A DNA stretch of 64,000 nt from Bin55 sp965116055. Its GTDB lineage: Bacteria > Pseudomonadota > Gammaproteobacteria > Pseudomonadales > Azotimanducaceae. Within the stretch, counting starts at the first letter, position 1; each line of letters starts with the position of its first letter. Below are positions 62,807 to 64,000 of this stretch, in pieces. The notes under the pieces are model-generated. The model was not told the DNA's origin. It made no database searches and was given only the letters and a program-made list of their open reading frames with translations. The stretch covers positions 2,604,001 through 2,668,000 of the forward strand of contig OZ220466.1 in assembly GCA_965116055.1 (NCBI GenBank), given 5' to 3'. The position numbers were made by a program, and so were the translations under genes.

Positions 62807-63400
62807 ATGCCATTAAGTTTCGCCTTTTCACGACTGCAGACCAAGGGATTCAGTTACCGGCCGATGTATGATGCCATCGTAGGTTCTGACCGCGAAAAGC
62901 TTGGTGGTGCAGGCATCTGGGGCAGCTTTTTCGGTCTATTCGGACTTGCGTCTAATGAGTTAATTCTGGTCACTACAGGCGATGTCGAGGCGATGGATGA
63001 ACGACTCACTTCAATTGACACCGTGCAATCGTCGTCATCGCTCTATCTACAACCTACGGTTCGACCCCTCAATGACGAACCGTGTACACGGGAAGGTCTA
63101 TACGTCTTCCGGTTTTTCGATGTGCGAAACAAGGATGTCGACACAATTGCGAAACTTTCCAAAGACGCTTGGGAATATTTCGAGACTTCTGATGAATATC
63201 AAGCCATACCTCAAGCGTTGTTCTGCGAGCAGGACCGTAACGCACCAAACGGCAAGATGCTGCTCTGCACGTGGTATGACGGTTTGAATTCTTGGCAAAC
63301 ATCTCGCGCGCCCGCACCGCAGGCTGCCGAGAATTTCAGGTCCCGCAGTAAATTGACGCTTGGCACGAAACCTTACGCAACGCGGCTGATTACCGCTTAG
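62807..63400 (+). CDS. NIPSNAP-like / dimeric alpha-beta-barrel protein
   Basis: A 197-residue soluble protein preceded by GGGGAG six bases before the ATG. It appears to have two ferredoxin-like halves; the second (LYVFRFFDVRNKDVDTIAKLSKDAWEYF) resembles NIPSNAP-type or ABM domains, often found beside catabolic enzymes. It is divergent from the TPP enzyme with a 121-base shared upstream region, so it may be controlled together with that operon. The family call is tentative and no activity is assigned. Confidence 0.5.
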   Translation: MPLSFAFSRLQTKGFSYRPMYDAIVGSDREKLGGAGIWGSFFGLFGLASNELILVTTGDVEAMDERLTSIDTVQSSSSLYLQPTVRPLNDEPCTREGLYVFRFFDVRNKDVDTIAKLSKDAWEYFETSDEYQAIPQALFCEQDRNAPNGKMLLCTWYDGLNSWQTSRAPAPQAAENFRSRSKLTLGTKPYATRLITA

Positions 63401-63427
63401 GGTTTGATTTTTTCTTCCTGGATCAAC

Positions 63428-64000
63428 TCATGTTCCTTGTTGAAACCGACGCAACTGCAAAATGACATCGTTTGCTTTAACGATCCGAGGCTGCCAGTGG
63501 GAGGGAAAATAGCGTGCAAATTCGCTACGCGTAAAACGCGGGTCAATGAGGATGACAACACCACGGTCTTTCTCACCCCGAACGACTCGGCCCGCGGCTT
63601 GCACGACCCGCGTCATAGCTGGACGTCGATAGGCAATCTCGTAACCTTGAGTTGACAACGCTGCGATGCACTCACGTTCGAGCGAGCGTGGCGGCAGTCC
63701 TGGACTCACGATGACGACGCCTTCCAGAGTAGTTTGCTCAATGTCTATTGATTCGGTAAATACCCCACCCATGACCACGAAACCCAATTGATTCTTACTG
63801 CTCAGTAAGCGATTTACGAAGGTCTCGCGTTCTGCCAGGTTCATCCCCGATGTCTGCACTAACGCCGGGTCGACGTTTTCGATGTGGTTAGTGACGAGCT
63901 CCATGTACGCAAAGGACGGAAAAGCGACGAGCCAATTACCCATTGAGACATCTCGAATTCGCTCAATCACCCGCGCCAGATCCGGTGCGGTACGCTCGCG
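63428..64000 (-). CDS. Rad3/DinG-type superfamily 2 DNA helicase, C-terminal part
   Basis: The C-terminal ~190 residues of an XPD/Rad3/DinG-like helicase; the frame stays open to the window edge, so the start is outside. FVVMGGVFTESIDI and YRRPAMTRVVQAAGRVVRGEKDRGVVILIDPRF are the motifs V-VI block of the helicase C-terminal domain, with the Gln-x-x-Gly-Arg of motif VI. The Fe-S Cys cluster expected further upstream is not visible. Likely a DNA-repair or R-loop-resolving helicase. Confidence 0.85.
   Translation of the reverse strand, partial: RERTAPDLARVIERIRDVSMGNWLVAFPSFAYMELVTNHIENVDPALVQTSGMNLAERETFVNRLLSSKNQLGFVVMGGVFTESIDIEQTTLEGVVIVSPGLPPRSLERECIAALSTQGYEIAYRRPAMTRVVQAAGRVVRGEKDRGVVILIDPRFTRSEFARYFPSHWQPRIVKANDVILQLRRFQQGT

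Noticed and set aside
1..64000. CRISPR arrays, tRNA or rRNA genes
   Set aside because: No regularly spaced short repeats and no tRNA- or rRNA-like sequence were noticed on either strand.

Overview
The window looks like a gammaproteobacterial chromosome segment. It carries a complete Gram-negative envelope and translation block (rpsB-tsf-pyrH-frr-uppS-cdsA-rseP-bamA-skp-lpxD-fabZ-lpxB-rnhB-dnaE-tilS-pyrG-kdsA-eno-ftsB-truD-pcm-DUF368-nlpD) in an order close to that of Pseudomonas-type genomes, plus map-glnD-dapC-dapE, gspN-gspC-gspD and plsB. Several genes usual in that block are missing from their customary slots: dxr, lpxA, accA, ispD, ispF, surE and rpoS. No rRNA, tRNA, CRISPR array, IS element or transposase was recognised.

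Layout. 1-700: 3' end of an oligopeptidase B gene. 723-34301: one long minus-strand block, read from rpsB (right) to nlpD (left), with many 4-bp overlaps. It is broken by a GC-rich island (about 16.7-25.6 kb) between bamA and skp. The island holds a ~2190-residue autotransporter-like surface protein with cadherin-like modules, an EF-hand loop, eight ~93-residue tandem repeats and a C-terminal beta-barrel; about 1 kb without confident genes lies on each side. 34537-43602: plus-strand map, glnD, dapC, dapE, a PqaA-like hydrolase, an MFS transporter and a VOC protein. 43690-48448: minus-strand four-carbon acid sugar kinase and an AT-rich Type IIG restriction-modification gene. 48646-55878: plus-strand dioxygenase, gspN-C-D and plsB. 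55857-59042: rsmJ, tsaB, moeA and adk, packed closely. 59084-62685: a compact operon of Ldh-type dehydrogenase, haloalkane dehalogenase and TPP enzyme. The window closes with a NIPSNAP-like protein and a truncated Rad3/DinG-type helicase.

The strongest unusual signal is at 48172-48181. A ten-base G tract (minus strand) interrupts the Type IIG gene between its nuclease domain and its adenine-methyltransferase body. Removing one G (or adding two) joins the two parts into one 1124-residue frame, so this looks like a phase-variable restriction-modification gene caught in the OFF state, or a homopolymer error in the assembly. A second tract (C9 at 24534-24542) lies upstream of the giant surface protein. 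The two tracts could together indicate contingency control of surface and methylation phenotypes.

Other notable points: pyrG and plsB both appear to start at CTG codons, each supported by family alignment (pyrG also by a strong Shine-Dalgarno sequence). The MEP isoprenoid genes are absent from three separate syntenic positions although uppS is kept. A haloalkane dehalogenase with an intact catalytic pentad sits in an operon with a 2-hydroxyacid dehydrogenase-like enzyme and a TPP-dependent lyase/decarboxylase-like enzyme, which suggests an uncharacterised catabolic route.
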